64,000 bases of DNA. Source: Opeltia flavorubescens. Taxonomy: Eukaryota; Ascomycota; Lecanoromycetes; Teloschistales; Teloschistaceae. Under the pieces are notes generated by a model. That model was given only the letters and a program-made list of their open reading frames with translations, did no database searches and was not told the origin of the DNA. Positions 21,959 to 32,844 of the stretch are shown here, piece by piece. The number at the start of each line of letters is the position of its first letter. Within the stretch, counting starts at the first letter, position 1. The stretch spans positions 1,240,001-1,304,000 of the forward strand of contig KE546969.1 in assembly GCA_000442125.1 (NCBI GenBank), in the 5' to 3' direction. The position numbers and the translations under genes are program-made.

Positions 21959-24057
21959 TTAACCCTCGCCCTCGCCTCCAGGCGCCTGTTGGCGTCCCTG
22001 CACTGGGTTAGCATAAAACTTGATGATACCTTTGCCAAGTACTTACGCCCCGGCCGGCCTTTAACATCTCGTCGCACAGTAAGAGGTTGATAGCCATCTC
22101 TGCGCTTGACGATGTGCAAAGTCTTAGGACGCGATACGAATCCCATACACCCTCCAGAACTGGATCCATGGGCTCTCCAGTCTTGAGGTCCAGACCCACC
22201 ACATTTCCCTCGACTTGCTCATCCTGGAGCGCCGATACTAGGCAAATCGTCAGTACCCCCGCTTCTCCTGATGGCTGATTGGTGGGTTACTGACAGCACT
22301 CTTGGATGTCATGACCTGAATTCGCGGCAAGCGTTTTGGGAATGATGAGGAGCGCTTCTGCAAATGCTGAAACCCCGTATTTTGCTTTACCCTTCACCTG
22401 TTTTCGGAAGGATTCAGACGATAAGTGGGCAGCGCAGGCGACTTGGAATGCGCCTNCTCCAGGAACAACGCTCTTATCCACAATGGTATTATAGACACTT
22501 CTTAAACCATCGCGGACAGCGTCATGGATCTGCTGTATGGTGTGGGCATTAGGTCCTTTGATCAATAACGTTACCGACTTGGGTTCCTTGACATCTTCCT
22601 AAATTTTCATGTGAGCTCCGTTCATCGATTGATACGATTGTGACTTACGACAAAGGTATACTTTTCCTCGCCTAGCTGGTGTTCGTATACTTGTCCGGCC
22701 CAACCCAATACATCCGGCTTCAGATCATCCACACTATTTTGCGCTATACCACCGCAGGACTCCTGTAATCTTTCCATGTTCCTTCTCTTCGCTCTTCTTA
22801 GTGCAAATATGCCATTCTTGACCAGTACATCGAGACTTAATGGGTCAATGCCTTTCTGATTTATGACAACAAACCCTTTCTTAGGATCGCTTCCACACAC
22901 GTCTTTTTTTAGCTCCACAATTTTTCGTAATTTGTCATCCACAAAACGTCTTTCACTCTCGACAAGCTTCTCTCGTTGCTCTGCACTGGAGTAGTAGAAG
23001 CCAGAATTGACTTCAGATTTTTCATACTCGAGGCTGACATTCAGCGTTAGGATAAATGCATTGTCCACTCGTTTCGGCATATCTGGATGTCTGGCGCCAT
23101 GATCGAGAACTAGCCCTTTGATCAATGACGTATCGGCGGCCGTTCTATGTTGCATTTTCATGATTTCAATCATGTGGAGATCCGGTTTCTCCGGTGGATG
23201 ATAGATAGACAAGACAGCATCTGCAATAGCTGGGGTAAGCTGTTCTGCGAGAGAAGCATTGAGCTTGGTGGTAAGAGACGTTCTGGCAACAGATAACAGT
23301 AGTTCACGATCGACTTCTTTCTGAAGCTTGAATGAGTCAAGAAACTACAGGCTGTAAGTTGATGAATGCTCTGGTCGTGTTAGCAGGCTGCCTTACTTTG
23401 AGCGTCTCATTTCTCGCGACCTGAAATCCATTTGCGATAATCCTGGGATGCAGCCCTTCAGATACATATCTGTCGGCCTGCTTTAGTAGTTCGCCAATGA
23501 ACAACACTACTGAAGTCGTGCCGTCTCCACAAATCTCGTCTTGAGCAGTCACAGAACGAGCAATGAAAACCTTGGTCTATTAGATGATCTGCCAAAAATA
23601 CCCACCCGGAAAGACCCTTACATACGGCGGTTGGGCTTTGGATTTGCTAAATGGGGTTCAGTCTTACATACGAATAAGCGCATGACCATACATACCATTT
23701 CCCGCAACAGAACATTGCCATCTTTGGTGAGTTTAATCTTGGAAGAAGCATCAGCCATGACAGGGAAATGAGGGATTCTGAGCATCCAAAGCATACAGCT
23801 CCAGCACCATCAACGAGCCTGACAAGTAATTAGCAATATCGCATTCGAAACCGTCATCAGGACTAACATCTTTATCGTCCCTTTAGGACCCAAATTTGAC
23901 TTGAGGACATCTTGTAATCCTTCGGCAGCTGAAATGTTAACTTTCAGTGCCTCTTCTCGTCTCTAGAGAATATTCAGTACAAGACTTTACCAGCACATCC
24001 GAGTCTTCTACGAACTCTTGACTCAGCTTTCGGATTAAGAAGTTGTGCTGCAGACAT
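21959..24057 (-). CDS. cct6: T-complex protein 1 subunit zeta (CCT6)
   Basis: Ten exons (24057-24016, 23962-23868, 23818-23797, 23737-23696, 23646-23626, 23570-23397, 23344-22649, 22598-22295, 22237-22047, 21997-21959) give 541 aa, the normal length. It is one of eight subunits of the cytosolic CCT/TRiC chaperonin that folds actin and tubulin with ATP. Seen: start [20 protein letters not shown], the P-loop region [27 protein letters not shown] split over exons 2-4, [13 protein letters not shown], the apical region, and the C-terminal ATP site [13 protein letters not shown] and [11 protein letters not shown]. One exon has only 21 nt and another 22 nt. An undetermined base (22456) leaves one codon as GNA in VPGxGAF; family conservation predicts Ala. 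It shares a promoter with NOP56. Confidence 0.97.
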
Positions 24058-24319
24058 TTTTATGATATTAAGGGTCTTTTCCTCAGGACAATTTCGAAAA
24101 ATTACGTACCTGCAGATACGATGCGCGTTAGTCGTTCGCGACGTTCCTCGGCTAGTAGCGTGGTAGCTTGGTTGAATAAGGCTACGCTCCGAGAACCTTA
24201 ATTCCAGCTCTAATTCTGCTTTCACAAGCTTGCGAAATTTCCATCCGCATAAATTTGACGCTTGTGGCCGGAAGTACCCTGTCCTCCATAAGATCGGATC
24301 ACTCCACGCATTGTTCATG
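24058..24319. promoter_or_regulatory. Divergent promoter of CCT6 and NOP56
   Basis: Only 262 bp separate the two start codons, so both promoters and 5' UTRs lie here. Both genes are growth-linked (chaperonin, ribosome biogenesis), which fits joint control. Confidence 0.7.
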
Positions 24320-26042
24320 ATGTCAGTCGATTACCTGCTTCATGAGTCGTCGGTGGGCTATGCCATTTTTCAGGTCATACATCAGCCCGACAAGGTCGGA
24401 AACCGGTTGAAGGAAGTCCAGGATTCAGTCCAGGTGAGCGAGATCCTCGCCAAGTCTCCAGCAATCAACCAACGCTTACCATTCCTAGGATCTGGCCAGA
24501 TTTGGGAAGATGGTCAAGCTTATAAGCTTCGCGCCATTTCAGTGGGGTCACCCATGATTAATATCTTAGAAGAGCGCTAATTGACATGTCAGAGGGGCTG
24601 CTCAAGCTTTAGAAAACGCAAATGAAGTCAGTGAAGGCATGCCTACACAGTTCCTAACGTCTTTGCTGGAAGTCAACCTGCCAAAGTCTGGCAAAAAACA
24701 CAAGATAACCTTGGGCGTTTCCGATAAGAACCTTGCAGGGAACATCAAATCTGCATTTCCAGGATTGGAGTGTGAAACAGCAGATACGAGTGAGGTCGTG
24801 CAGGATATGCTTCGTGGAATCAGACAGCATGCTCCAAAGCTTCTCAAGCAATTGCAGGATGGAGATGTCGAGCGAGCACAGCTTGGGCTGGGTCACGCAT
24901 ACTCAAGAGCTAAGGTTAAGTTCAGTGTACAAAAGAACGACAATCACGTCATACAAGCAATTGCAACCCTCGATCATCTCGATAAAGCGATCAACATGTT
25001 CTCTATGCGGGTTCGAGAATGGTATTCGTGGCACTTTCCGGAGCTAATTAGGATTGTATCCGAGAACCACGCCTACGCTCGACTGGCTTTGTTCATTGGT
25101 GACAAGAAACGGTTGTCCGACGAGGATCTTCACGATCTAGCTGCGGAAGTTAATGATGACGCGGATGTTGCACAAAGTATTATTGATGCAGCAAAAGTTA
25201 GTATGGGACAAGACATATCAGAGAGTGATATGGATAATGTCACGAGTTTTGCTTCCAGAGTTGTGAATTTGGCAGAGTATCGAAAAACACTCTACAGCTA
25301 TCTCGTCGCAAAGATGGGTATCGTCGCGCCAAACCTTGCGACTCTGATCGGAGACATTGTTGCGGCTCGGTTAATTTCCCATGCAGGCAGCCTGACAAGC
25401 CTGAGCAAGTATCCAGCATCAACTGTGCAGATACTAGGTGCTGAGAAAGCACTCTTCAGAGCATTGAAGACCAAAGGCAACACACCCAAGTATGGTCTGA
25501 TATATCACTCTTCCTTCATCGGGAAAGCTGGACAGAAGAACAAAGGACGAATATCAAGATTTCTCGCCAATAAATGTTCTATAGCTTCAAGAATAGACAA
25601 TTTTTCCGAAGCTCCCACTACGAGATACGGCGACGCTTTGAAAAAACAGGTTGAAGAAAGATTGGCATTCTACGATTCGGGGACAGCGCCGACAAAGAAT
25701 GAAGTCGCGATGGTACGGTTGGAAAGCTATGTAACTTCGTGGATTTTCAAACTGATTGCTGTATAGCGTAAAGCAATGGATGACGTCCTTGCAGACTTCG
25801 ACGTGGAAGACATTACCGCCCAAACTAATGGCGATGCCAATATCGCAGACGTTGCTCCGCAAGCAGTTCAGAAGCAGGAGAAGAAGAGAAAGGATAAAAA
25901 AGGAAAGAAAGAAAAGAAAGAGAAAGAGGTAAAGACAGGATCGGGCATAGACGGAGAAGAGAAAAAGAAGAAAAAGAAGCGAAAACATAGCGAGGTTGAT
26001 GAGGAGGGCATGAGCAAGCAAGAGAAGAAGGTGAAGACATAA
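24320..26042 (+). CDS. nop56: Nucleolar protein 56, box C/D snoRNP core
   Basis: Exons 24320-24433, 24489-24541, 24593-25712 and 25767-26042 give 520 aa. Nop56 pairs with Nop58 and fibrillarin in box C/D snoRNPs that guide rRNA 2'-O-methylation and pre-rRNA cleavage in the nucleolus. Seen: NOP5 N-terminal domain ([17 protein letters not shown]), a coiled-coil, the Nop domain (about 290-410) with [20 protein letters not shown] and a Lys/Glu-rich KKE tail (about 450-520). Intron 2 has a weak donor (GTGGGG) but the phase joins CA|A into [17 protein letters not shown]. An ATG directly before (24317) gives MMSVDYL; the second is preferred by family resemblance. Confidence 0.97.
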
Positions 26043-26272
26043 CCCAGATATCTTATTGGCGTCTGGCAAGTTTCGGAGTTCCGGATGGACGGTAGCGCGG
26101 CGATACGGCAGGTTAAAGATGTGTTTTCTGTACAGTCTATCCAACACAAATCAAAGCATGCTCGAATACTACTTCCTGAGGCCACAAGGCAGTTATTTTG
26201 AACTCTGTCGGATCAGTACCAAGGTACAAAACTACAACGGCCAATGCCGCGGTAGCGTTTGCCTATCCTTTA

Positions 26273-27406
26273 TCACGCTTCTCCAAAATCATAGTGGCCT
26301 GTCTTACTCGCATGTTCCGTCGCCCCTTTCTCTCCCACAAACACCTTCCGGCATATATTGCATTTGACTTGGAATCCGGCAGTATCTGTGTAATAGTGCC
26401 GCTTCTTTAGCTCGCCACAGAGTTGCAGCGCTGCTGCGAGTATGCTTTCATCGCCCGCATCAAAGATTTTGACGTCTTCTTCCGGTTGCGCATACCCATC
26501 TATCGAATACGCATCCGCCTGCGATAATGCGATGGTATCATAGTGGATTCCGGAGTATACCAAGATACACCTTTTCTCCATTCCTTCGTTAAAGCGATCT
26601 ACTCTAAGCGTCTGCACGTCTATCGAACAGATCTCAATGCTAAATTGCCGGCTTAGGATATCCAGCTCAATCGCTCCTCCCCAAGCATCTTCCGTCTGTA
26701 TCCAGCGGCAGTAATCATCTGGAGGTTTCTCAAGCACAGCTTCGTTATACTCGTCTTTGTTTTCATGTATGTGAGAAGCGATTATGGCCCGAAGTTCGGT
26801 CATGTTATCCATGATACCGAAGAAAGCGGAGCCGAAGGCGCGGAAGAGGCAGGAGTTGTCATCGGGCATGATACGGAGCAGCACTTTAGCAGAATGAGAT
26901 GGCAAAGTGACCTCGGGAGGATCGTCCATCGTTGGATTTGCTTTGCGTTGCAGAGAGAGCGGTTTCGATGAATTTCTGGATTGAAGGGGAGGAGTAGAGA
27001 GCATGCCTGGTGGAGGGGCTTCTCCAACCCCACTGAAGGAGAAGGAGCCTATTGTATTGGCATCAGGCGTACTGTCGGCGGACCTATCACCCATAGAGGG
27101 TGCCGGATCTTGCGTTGCCTGACGATCTTGCAGCTTTTGATCTGAATCGCATATTGATGCTGAGGTCTCTGCTTGTTTATTTGATACCAGGAGCTGTTCA
27201 CCGTCGAGCTTGATAGAGAGCTCTGTCAGTTTTGAGGTTTTATCAAAGTCCTCTAGTGCAAGAGGTTTGGGCGGATAGCCGTATTTGAGATCGAAAGTTG
27301 ATAGGGACGTTTCGCCTACAATATGTCTTTGTAGATCTGCAACAGTTGCTTCTTCTGAGAGAGTAAGAGAGGACTGACCAGACGGCCCTCGGATTCTTAA
27401 GCGCAT
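26273..27406 (-). CDS. otu1: OTU1/YOD1 ubiquitin thioesterase
   Basis: A single exon of 377 aa. The enzyme removes ubiquitin chains from Cdc48/p97 clients in ERAD. Seen in order: an N-terminal ubiquitin-like UBX-type domain (about 1-75) that binds Cdc48, a disordered Ser/Pro linker, an OTU cysteine-protease domain (about 170-310) with Asp-Asp-Asn-Ser-Cys around the nucleophile Cys186 and a His in SGIHYD, and a C-terminal C2H2 zinc finger (CNICRK...HASKTGH). All key residues are present and the domain order is that of yeast Otu1. It is convergent with NOP56. Confidence 0.95.
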   Translation of the reverse strand: MRLRIRGPSGQSSLTLSEEATVADLQRHIVGETSLSTFDLKYGYPPKPLALEDFDKTSKLTELSIKLDGEQLLVSNKQAETSASICDSDQKLQDRQATQDPAPSMGDRSADSTPDANTIGSFSFSGVGEAPPPGMLSTPPLQSRNSSKPLSLQRKANPTMDDPPEVTLPSHSAKVLLRIMPDDNSCLFRAFGSAFFGIMDNMTELRAIIASHIHENKDEYNEAVLEKPPDDYCRWIQTEDAWGGAIELDILSRQFSIEICSIDVQTLRVDRFNEGMEKRCILVYSGIHYDTIALSQADAYSIDGYAQPEEDVKIFDAGDESILAAALQLCGELKKRHYYTDTAGFQVKCNICRKVFVGEKGATEHASKTGHYDFGEA

Positions 27407-27772
27407 TTCGAGATGTTCGTCTTTTCTGCTGTTCCAGAAAATACAGAGAGACTTTATATTTGCAGAACAAGATCAACTTTGGTTGTGTGTCTAAATCAAA
27501 GACGTTGTCTTTTCAATGCAGGGATAAGGAAGAACGGTCAACGTGTAGATGACATAACCAGCGTTTCATATGATGGTTTTTCCATGCACTCGCTGAATCA
27601 TCAATGTATTACACAACAGAGAATCATTTTTATTTGGAGAGAGATAAAGGCCTTAGGTGATATAGTTCTGCAGATAAGTAGATGCTCCAAAATCGGTAGA
27701 AGTACCTCGAGTACATTGAATGATACCTTAGCGACCCATAGCAGGTTCAGATTTTAGTGGTGGAACGGTAGC
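27407..27772. promoter_or_regulatory. Upstream region of OTU1
   Basis: 366 bp between OTU1 and the RIP-like relic. It should hold the OTU1 promoter. No gene seen. Confidence 0.4.
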
Positions 27773-27879
27773 AGGACGGTTTCTTACGGGAGTCGTTTTT
27801 AACACTCAGGCCGCCTTTAGGCAGTGCCAGTTTGCGTACGTTACCCGTCAGAAACCGTTTTTCCTTAAAAAACCGTCCT
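27773..27879. repeat. Imperfect inverted repeat
   Basis: CGGTTTCTTACGGG (27777-27790) faces CCCGTCAGAAACCG (27844-27857), a 13 of 14 match when one arm is reversed and complemented. A third copy of the outer half, AACCGTCCT near 27871-27879, matches AGGACGGTT at 27773-27781. It may be the terminal or subterminal structure of the relic. Confidence 0.55.
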
Positions 27880-28340
27880 TCTTACACGACTTCCTAGTGA
27901 AATCTACTCGAAATTTTGAAAAGTTTTCCATACATAAAATTACCGCTTAATCTACCGGTCGCATGCAGTCAGCCACGACCTACCTTACTACCTTCCCTAC
28001 ATCGGCCAGTACTCCACCTAGGGGAAAATCGCGCGAATCGCTCGAATCTAATATTAGAATTTTTACAACGTTGATAGTGTTAATAACAGGCCTACTATAA
28101 GTTAAGAAGCTTAGTAGTCTTAGCAGTTTTAGCAGTTTTTAGATAGATAACGGGTCCTATATACAGGCGGTTATTCCTGTAGTTACGAGCCTCTTTAAAA
28201 ACCAAATCTGTACCGTTATAAAATAAAAACAGTGCTAGCTATTAAACGTAGTACTAAGATAGCTACTCTCCCGTTCTAGTACTAGCTCACTATAGCTACC
28301 GCCTAATGGCCGTTGCATGCAACAGAACTGTCCTAAAACA
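27773..28340. repeat. RIP-mutated repeat relic, family not recognised
   Basis: The stretch has no open frame and is crowded with TAG, TAA, CTA and TTA. My hand count over 28081-28320 gives about 37 TpA against 15 ApT (ratio near 2.5) and a (CpA+TpG)/(ApC+GpT) near 0.5, both far on the RIP side. Flanking genes do not look like this. It lies between OTU1 and RSC1 and includes an inverted repeat at its left end and a perfect 12-bp palindrome GTTGCATGCAAC near 28313. This suggests an old duplicated element silenced by RIP; borders are approximate and no transposon family can be named. Confidence 0.5.
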
Positions 28341-28574
28341 GAAATCTCAAACCATAGCCCTCCGCTAAGGTAGGTATCAATAAGCTAGTCCTTAATTAGC
28401 TCAATTCGATGTCACGCATGAATCGGTACCGCGACAAGCGCTCTTTCGGTTCTGAGCCGACGGAACCTTCCGTCACTGTTCAAGCATCCTCGCGAATGCG
28501 CGCTCGGCGCGGTCATAAATGGAATAATTAGCCTTTCAGGACGCTTCACTGTGAATTTGTTTTTTGTGAGAATA
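28341..28574. promoter_or_regulatory. Promoter region of RSC1
   Basis: Short GC-richer stretch between the relic and the RSC1 start codon, presumed promoter and 5' UTR. Confidence 0.4.
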
Positions 28575-31388
28575 ATGGCGTCAGCGAGCCCACCAAGCAG
28601 TACGCCTGTTGGTGATCTGACCGAGACCCATGATCCGCAGGGAGAATCTTTGGTCACAGATAATCAGTGGAAGGCTATGAGACGGGTCATCGATATCCTT
28701 TACGCCTACAGGCAGTCGGAGTAAGATCACAGAACATCAACTGGACTTTAAGGACCCCGTCTAATGAGTCGCAGTGGCCATGACCCGTCCAAGGTCTTCC
28801 ATCGCAAAGTGAACAAGCGGGCGCTGCCTGATTATTATGAAGTGATCAAAGAGCCCGTCGCACTAAGCACGCTGAAGTCTAAACTGCAAAATCGGGAGTA
28901 TACTGCCTTTCGAGATTTTGTTCGGGACTGTGCTTTGATTCCGCACAATGCGCAGACGTACAACAGACCAGAAGCTGGAGCTTATCAAGATGCTTTGGTC
29001 ATTAAAGGGGTTATGGAAAAGGAGTTCAAGCAGCTAGTAGTTGAGAAAGTCATCTCTACTGAGGACGCCATCCTCCCCGATCTAGGTGAGATACCACCAG
29101 CTTCGCCTCGACCTATCGAAGACGAGGAGGAGGAGGATGAGGAGGACGAGGACGAGGAAGACGAGGAGGAAGAAGGCGATGACTCAGAAGAGGAGGGAGG
29201 TAAGCGAAAACGCCGGCGTGGTCCACGCTCCCTTGCCGCGATCAACAAGCGAGAGGGAGGATCGAAGGAGGATGCACAAAAAGGGGGAGATGCGGATCCA
29301 AGAAAAAAACGGGGTCGCCCGCCTCGAGTTGATACCCCAATGGAAGCACGTATAAAAGCCGTACTGAAAGGAATACGAAAGCACAAGAACGATATGGGTC
29401 ATATCATGATTCACCAATTTGAAAAACTTCCTGACAAGACAACCATGCCAGAATATTATCACGAAATCAAAGAGCCCATTGCGATTGAGATTATCAAGAG
29501 AAAGCAGAAACGCAAGAAGTACCAATCCGTGGATCACTTCATGCGGGATATAAACACCATGTTCGATAATGCGAAATCATATAACCAGGATGAAAGTCAG
29601 ATCTTCAAAGATGCTGTACTGTTGCAGGCATGATTCACTACTTCCATGACCAAAATTCTTGCTGATGAACCGTTAGGCGGAAGCAAACAAATTAGCTGAA
29701 ACTGAAAAGAGCAAACCCGACGACGAGTATATCATGGAAGAAGGTCGTCTTCCACTCCCAAACGGCATCCTTCACAACGGAGAACTTTGGAAAGTTGGAG
29801 ATTGGGTCCATATCCAGAATCCGAACGATGTTACGAAGCCTATCGTTGCCCAGATCTATCGAACGTGGCAGGATTCCGAAAGCCAGAAGTGGGTGAACGC
29901 TTGTTGGTATTACCGCCCGGAACAGACTGTGCACCAATATGAGAAGCATTTCTATCCCGACGAGGTTGTGAAGACTGGCCAATACAGAGACCACCATATT
30001 GACGAGGTCATTGACCGCTGTTTTGTCATGTTCTGTACCAGATATAGTAGAGGTCGACCACGAGGCCTCCCCAAAGATAAGGAGGTCTATGTCTGCGACT
30101 CACGCTACAATGAGGAAAAGCATAAAATGAACAAGATCAAGACGTGGGCCAGCTGCTTACCAGATGAAGTCCGAGACAAGGATTACGAAATGGACTTATT
30201 TGATGGCCCGAAGCGGACAAAGAAGGTTCCAACTCCACTTTTGCATATGTTGAAAGATGATGCTAAAGAAACGGATGAAATTCCGAAACCTCAATGGGGA
30301 GCGGATAACGCACCGCCAATCGTTGGTGCTGTACATAAAGGACCCCGCGATGAGAATGTAAGTGATGAAGACCTTCTAATCAATAACGTGAATTTAACTT
30401 GATTCCAAAGCAATCTCCACCTCCAGAAGCTACACCTACGCCTCCTCCACAACCTCCTCCTCCTCCGCCTAGGCAAACCCCTACCGTGCCCAAATACGAA
30501 ACACCTAATTATCGGAGAACAAGCGAGATGGACACTCGCATGGCAAACACTCCTGATCAAGCAGCCAATCCGCCTCCATCTTACAACAATCAAAGCCAGT
30601 CCTATAATCAAACGCAGATTTCTCAAGCTGGTCAACGTCCTGCATCTCCTGCTCCCATTCAATACAATCAGTACGCATCCCATGCTGCGTCAAACTATTC
30701 ACAAACACAGCATCATGGATCAGCCAGTTCATCCTATCGCTCCACTCAATACGACACAAAATATCCCCCAGTCCCACAGCCTTATCGAGCCACCGCTAAT
30801 CCGGGAGCCTCCGAGAATTCTGTGCGGCCCCACGAGATCTTCCGACTAAGCGAACAAGCGAACGCCCAAATCCCCGAAGAAGTCCGCCAGCTATACCAGC
30901 AAGACGAGCATGGAAATGTGCTGTTTTTTACTGCCCCGCCGGTCGATGTTCTTCCACCTACAAAAGAGGGATCTGCTGTGGGTCATTCGGCCCGCTACAT
31001 GGCTGAGAAACTCCGCCGAAAGATGGCCTTGAAGGAGAAGAGAAAGGCTGAGGGTTTGCCCGATGACCACGAGGAGCCAAGGTTGAAAAAGATCACCCCC
31101 CCTGTTGACGAGAGTATGGGGGGACAAATCACCGAGATGAGAGACAAAGCGTTGCGGATGCTGATTGATCAGATGAAGGAAGGTACGGAGGCCATACACA
31201 AGAGTATCTACGGGCCGGATTGGATGGAAGGGGCAAAGTTTGAGGCTGCTAGGACGGCGCGGCGTCAGGCAGAAGCAAGGAAAGAGAAGGCAGCTCTGGC
31301 GGAGAGTGAGCGGAAGAGAAAGGAGAGTGATACGGTCCCTCTTACAGGAACGGGAATCTATCTGGATGACTTCAATCCACGATATTGA
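28575..31388 (+). CDS. rsc1: RSC chromatin-remodelling complex subunit Rsc1/Rsc2
   Basis: Exons 28575-28720, 28775-29627, 29677-30357 and 30411-31388 give 885 aa, close to yeast Rsc1/Rsc2 (928 and 889). The RSC complex slides and ejects nucleosomes at promoters. Seen: bromodomain 1 (about 30-125, KVNKRALPDYYEVIKEPVAL), a long Glu/Asp tract and basic KRKRRR patch (about 160-195), an AT-hook-like KKRGRPPR, bromodomain 2 (about 225-330, MPEYYHEIKEPIAIEIIK), a BAH domain (about 365-490, WKVGDWVHIQNP, WYYRPEQTVH) and a Pro/Gln-rich disordered C-terminus. Intron 2 starts with GC (CAG|GCATGA at 29628); a GT alternative would delete conserved bromodomain residues. Confidence 0.95.
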
Positions 31389-31773
31389 TCGGCGGAAGCT
31401 ATTGCAATGAGATATCAAGTTGATCACTCTCAGTTGGTCAAGGTATGAAGGTTCCTGCAATATGATACCCTATGGTTGTCTATTCTCCCGTCGAGTGACG
31501 ACTACACACCTGGTTCTCTGAGGTCTTCGATATGGTGAATGTCATTTTCTGAAGCATTGTCCTGCTAGCAACACCTAGAACATAATAGGAACACGGTTCC
31601 TCTGGAGGAATATGCTTACACTATGCACATTTCGCTGTGACCAATGATGCTGGTGTCCCAAGCTGACTTCAACTTTTAGCCCATCCATCGATTTCACGCT
31701 AGGTCTATCCATGCTGATTTGCTTCACGCCGTGCAACATGTCGTGTGCGGATTTTTGAATCGTCCTCTAAACC
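31389..31773. other. Convergent 3' spacer
   Basis: 385 bp between the convergent ends of RSC1 and the coiled-coil gene. No gene seen. Confidence 0.5.
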
Positions 31774-32265
31774 TTACTTGTCCCCTTCAATCAGGCCTTC
31801 AAACATGGCATCTCGCCTTCGTGCCAATGCCTCTAGCTCCTTTCTCATCTTCTCCACCTCCATGAGCGCCATCTCCTTATCCGGCGGTAATCCCTCAAAT
31901 CCACGCACCCTCCCCTCTAGCCCACTAACCCTAGCCTCCAAGTCTCGAATCTCACGTTCCTCAGCCTTCAATTCCGGAATGCCAACATCCATAGTGTTTT
32001 TGCCTCCGGATCTCTTCTCGAGTCTCTTTGCCCGTTCGCGGTACTCGCCCAGTTTCCTATCCAAGTGCTTACTCCCTCTGATCCAATCCTGAGATTTGGG
32101 TGGGAGTTCTTTCGATGCTTGATATTCCTCGCCTTTGAGTCTTGCAAGAAGTTCTTGAGCACGTGCTTGCTCCAGCTTCAGTTGCTGGTGGAGGGTTTCA
32201 ACGCGTTGGAGCTGCTGATCCGCTTCGCCGTCGACATATTTTGATTTTGTCGTTGGAGCAGACAT
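31774..32265 (-). CDS. Small coiled-coil protein of unknown function
   Basis: A single exon of 163 aa starting MSAPTTKSKYVDGEADQQL. Two heptad-rich stretches (about 16-50 and 95-155) predict coiled coils, separated by a conserved-looking middle (LPPKSQDWIRGSKHLDRKL). Charged, no Cys, no membrane segment, no signal peptide. The regular frame and start context suggest a real gene, and the length and coiled coils would suit a small structural subunit of a larger complex, but I do not recognise the family. Confidence 0.7.
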   Translation of the reverse strand: MSAPTTKSKYVDGEADQQLQRVETLHQQLKLEQARAQELLARLKGEEYQASKELPPKSQDWIRGSKHLDRKLGEYRERAKRLEKRSGGKNTMDVGIPELKAEEREIRDLEARVSGLEGRVRGFEGLPPDKEMALMEVEKMRKELEALARRRDAMFEGLIEGDK

Positions 32266-32844
32266 GTCGAAGTCTCGCGGGCTTATGATGGAAACCTGAT
32301 CTTATTCAAGATGGAGGCTGAAGAGATGTATTGTGCACGTGCACCGAGAGGGACTTTGCTCGCAGGTGTCTGCAAAGGTCTGTGATAAGGCTAAAGTGCA
32401 GCGACCAATCGTAAAAACAAGAGTTGGCTGGAGGAATCAATTAATCAACCCTTTGTCGTTGATCGAATGAACGAAGGACTAGAGATTGCTAAGTCAAGCT
32501 CGAGAAGCCGGAGGATCCTTCGGAGACTGGTGTAGCTGTCAAAAACTACGATTCTGTGAGGATTGAAAAAATCCATGAAATATGGAAACCAAGAGGAGAT
32601 AGTGGTTACATTTACTGAAACTCGACTTGACTGCTCTGATTACAGTTACTGTCTGTAAAGGATTTACACCACGGTTGGAGGTGAAGTGGTCTAGGCTGCT
32701 TCACCCCGCCAAGAAGAATGTGAATCTATAAGGCTGAATAGACATGGCTATTTCTGGACACTTGTCCTGTCAATCGCTTAAAGATCTTTTGCGCCGTTCG
32801 TAGGAGTAGGAGACTTTTCCTTCTTCCTATCAAGGTCCACCAGC
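32266..32844. promoter_or_regulatory. Divergent spacer between the coiled-coil gene and the DnaJ gene
   Basis: 579 bp between two start codons pointing away from each other. It should hold both promoters. No gene seen. Confidence 0.5.

Noticed and set aside
23571-23585. An alternative acceptor in CCT6 (TAATAG, 6 nt upstream)
   Set aside because: It would add Thr-Lys into the conserved SPTAVFIAR segment; the later AG fits the family.
29120-29200. A GAG/GAC triplet-rich stretch
   Set aside because: It encodes the Glu/Asp tract of RSC1 in frame; not an independent repeat.
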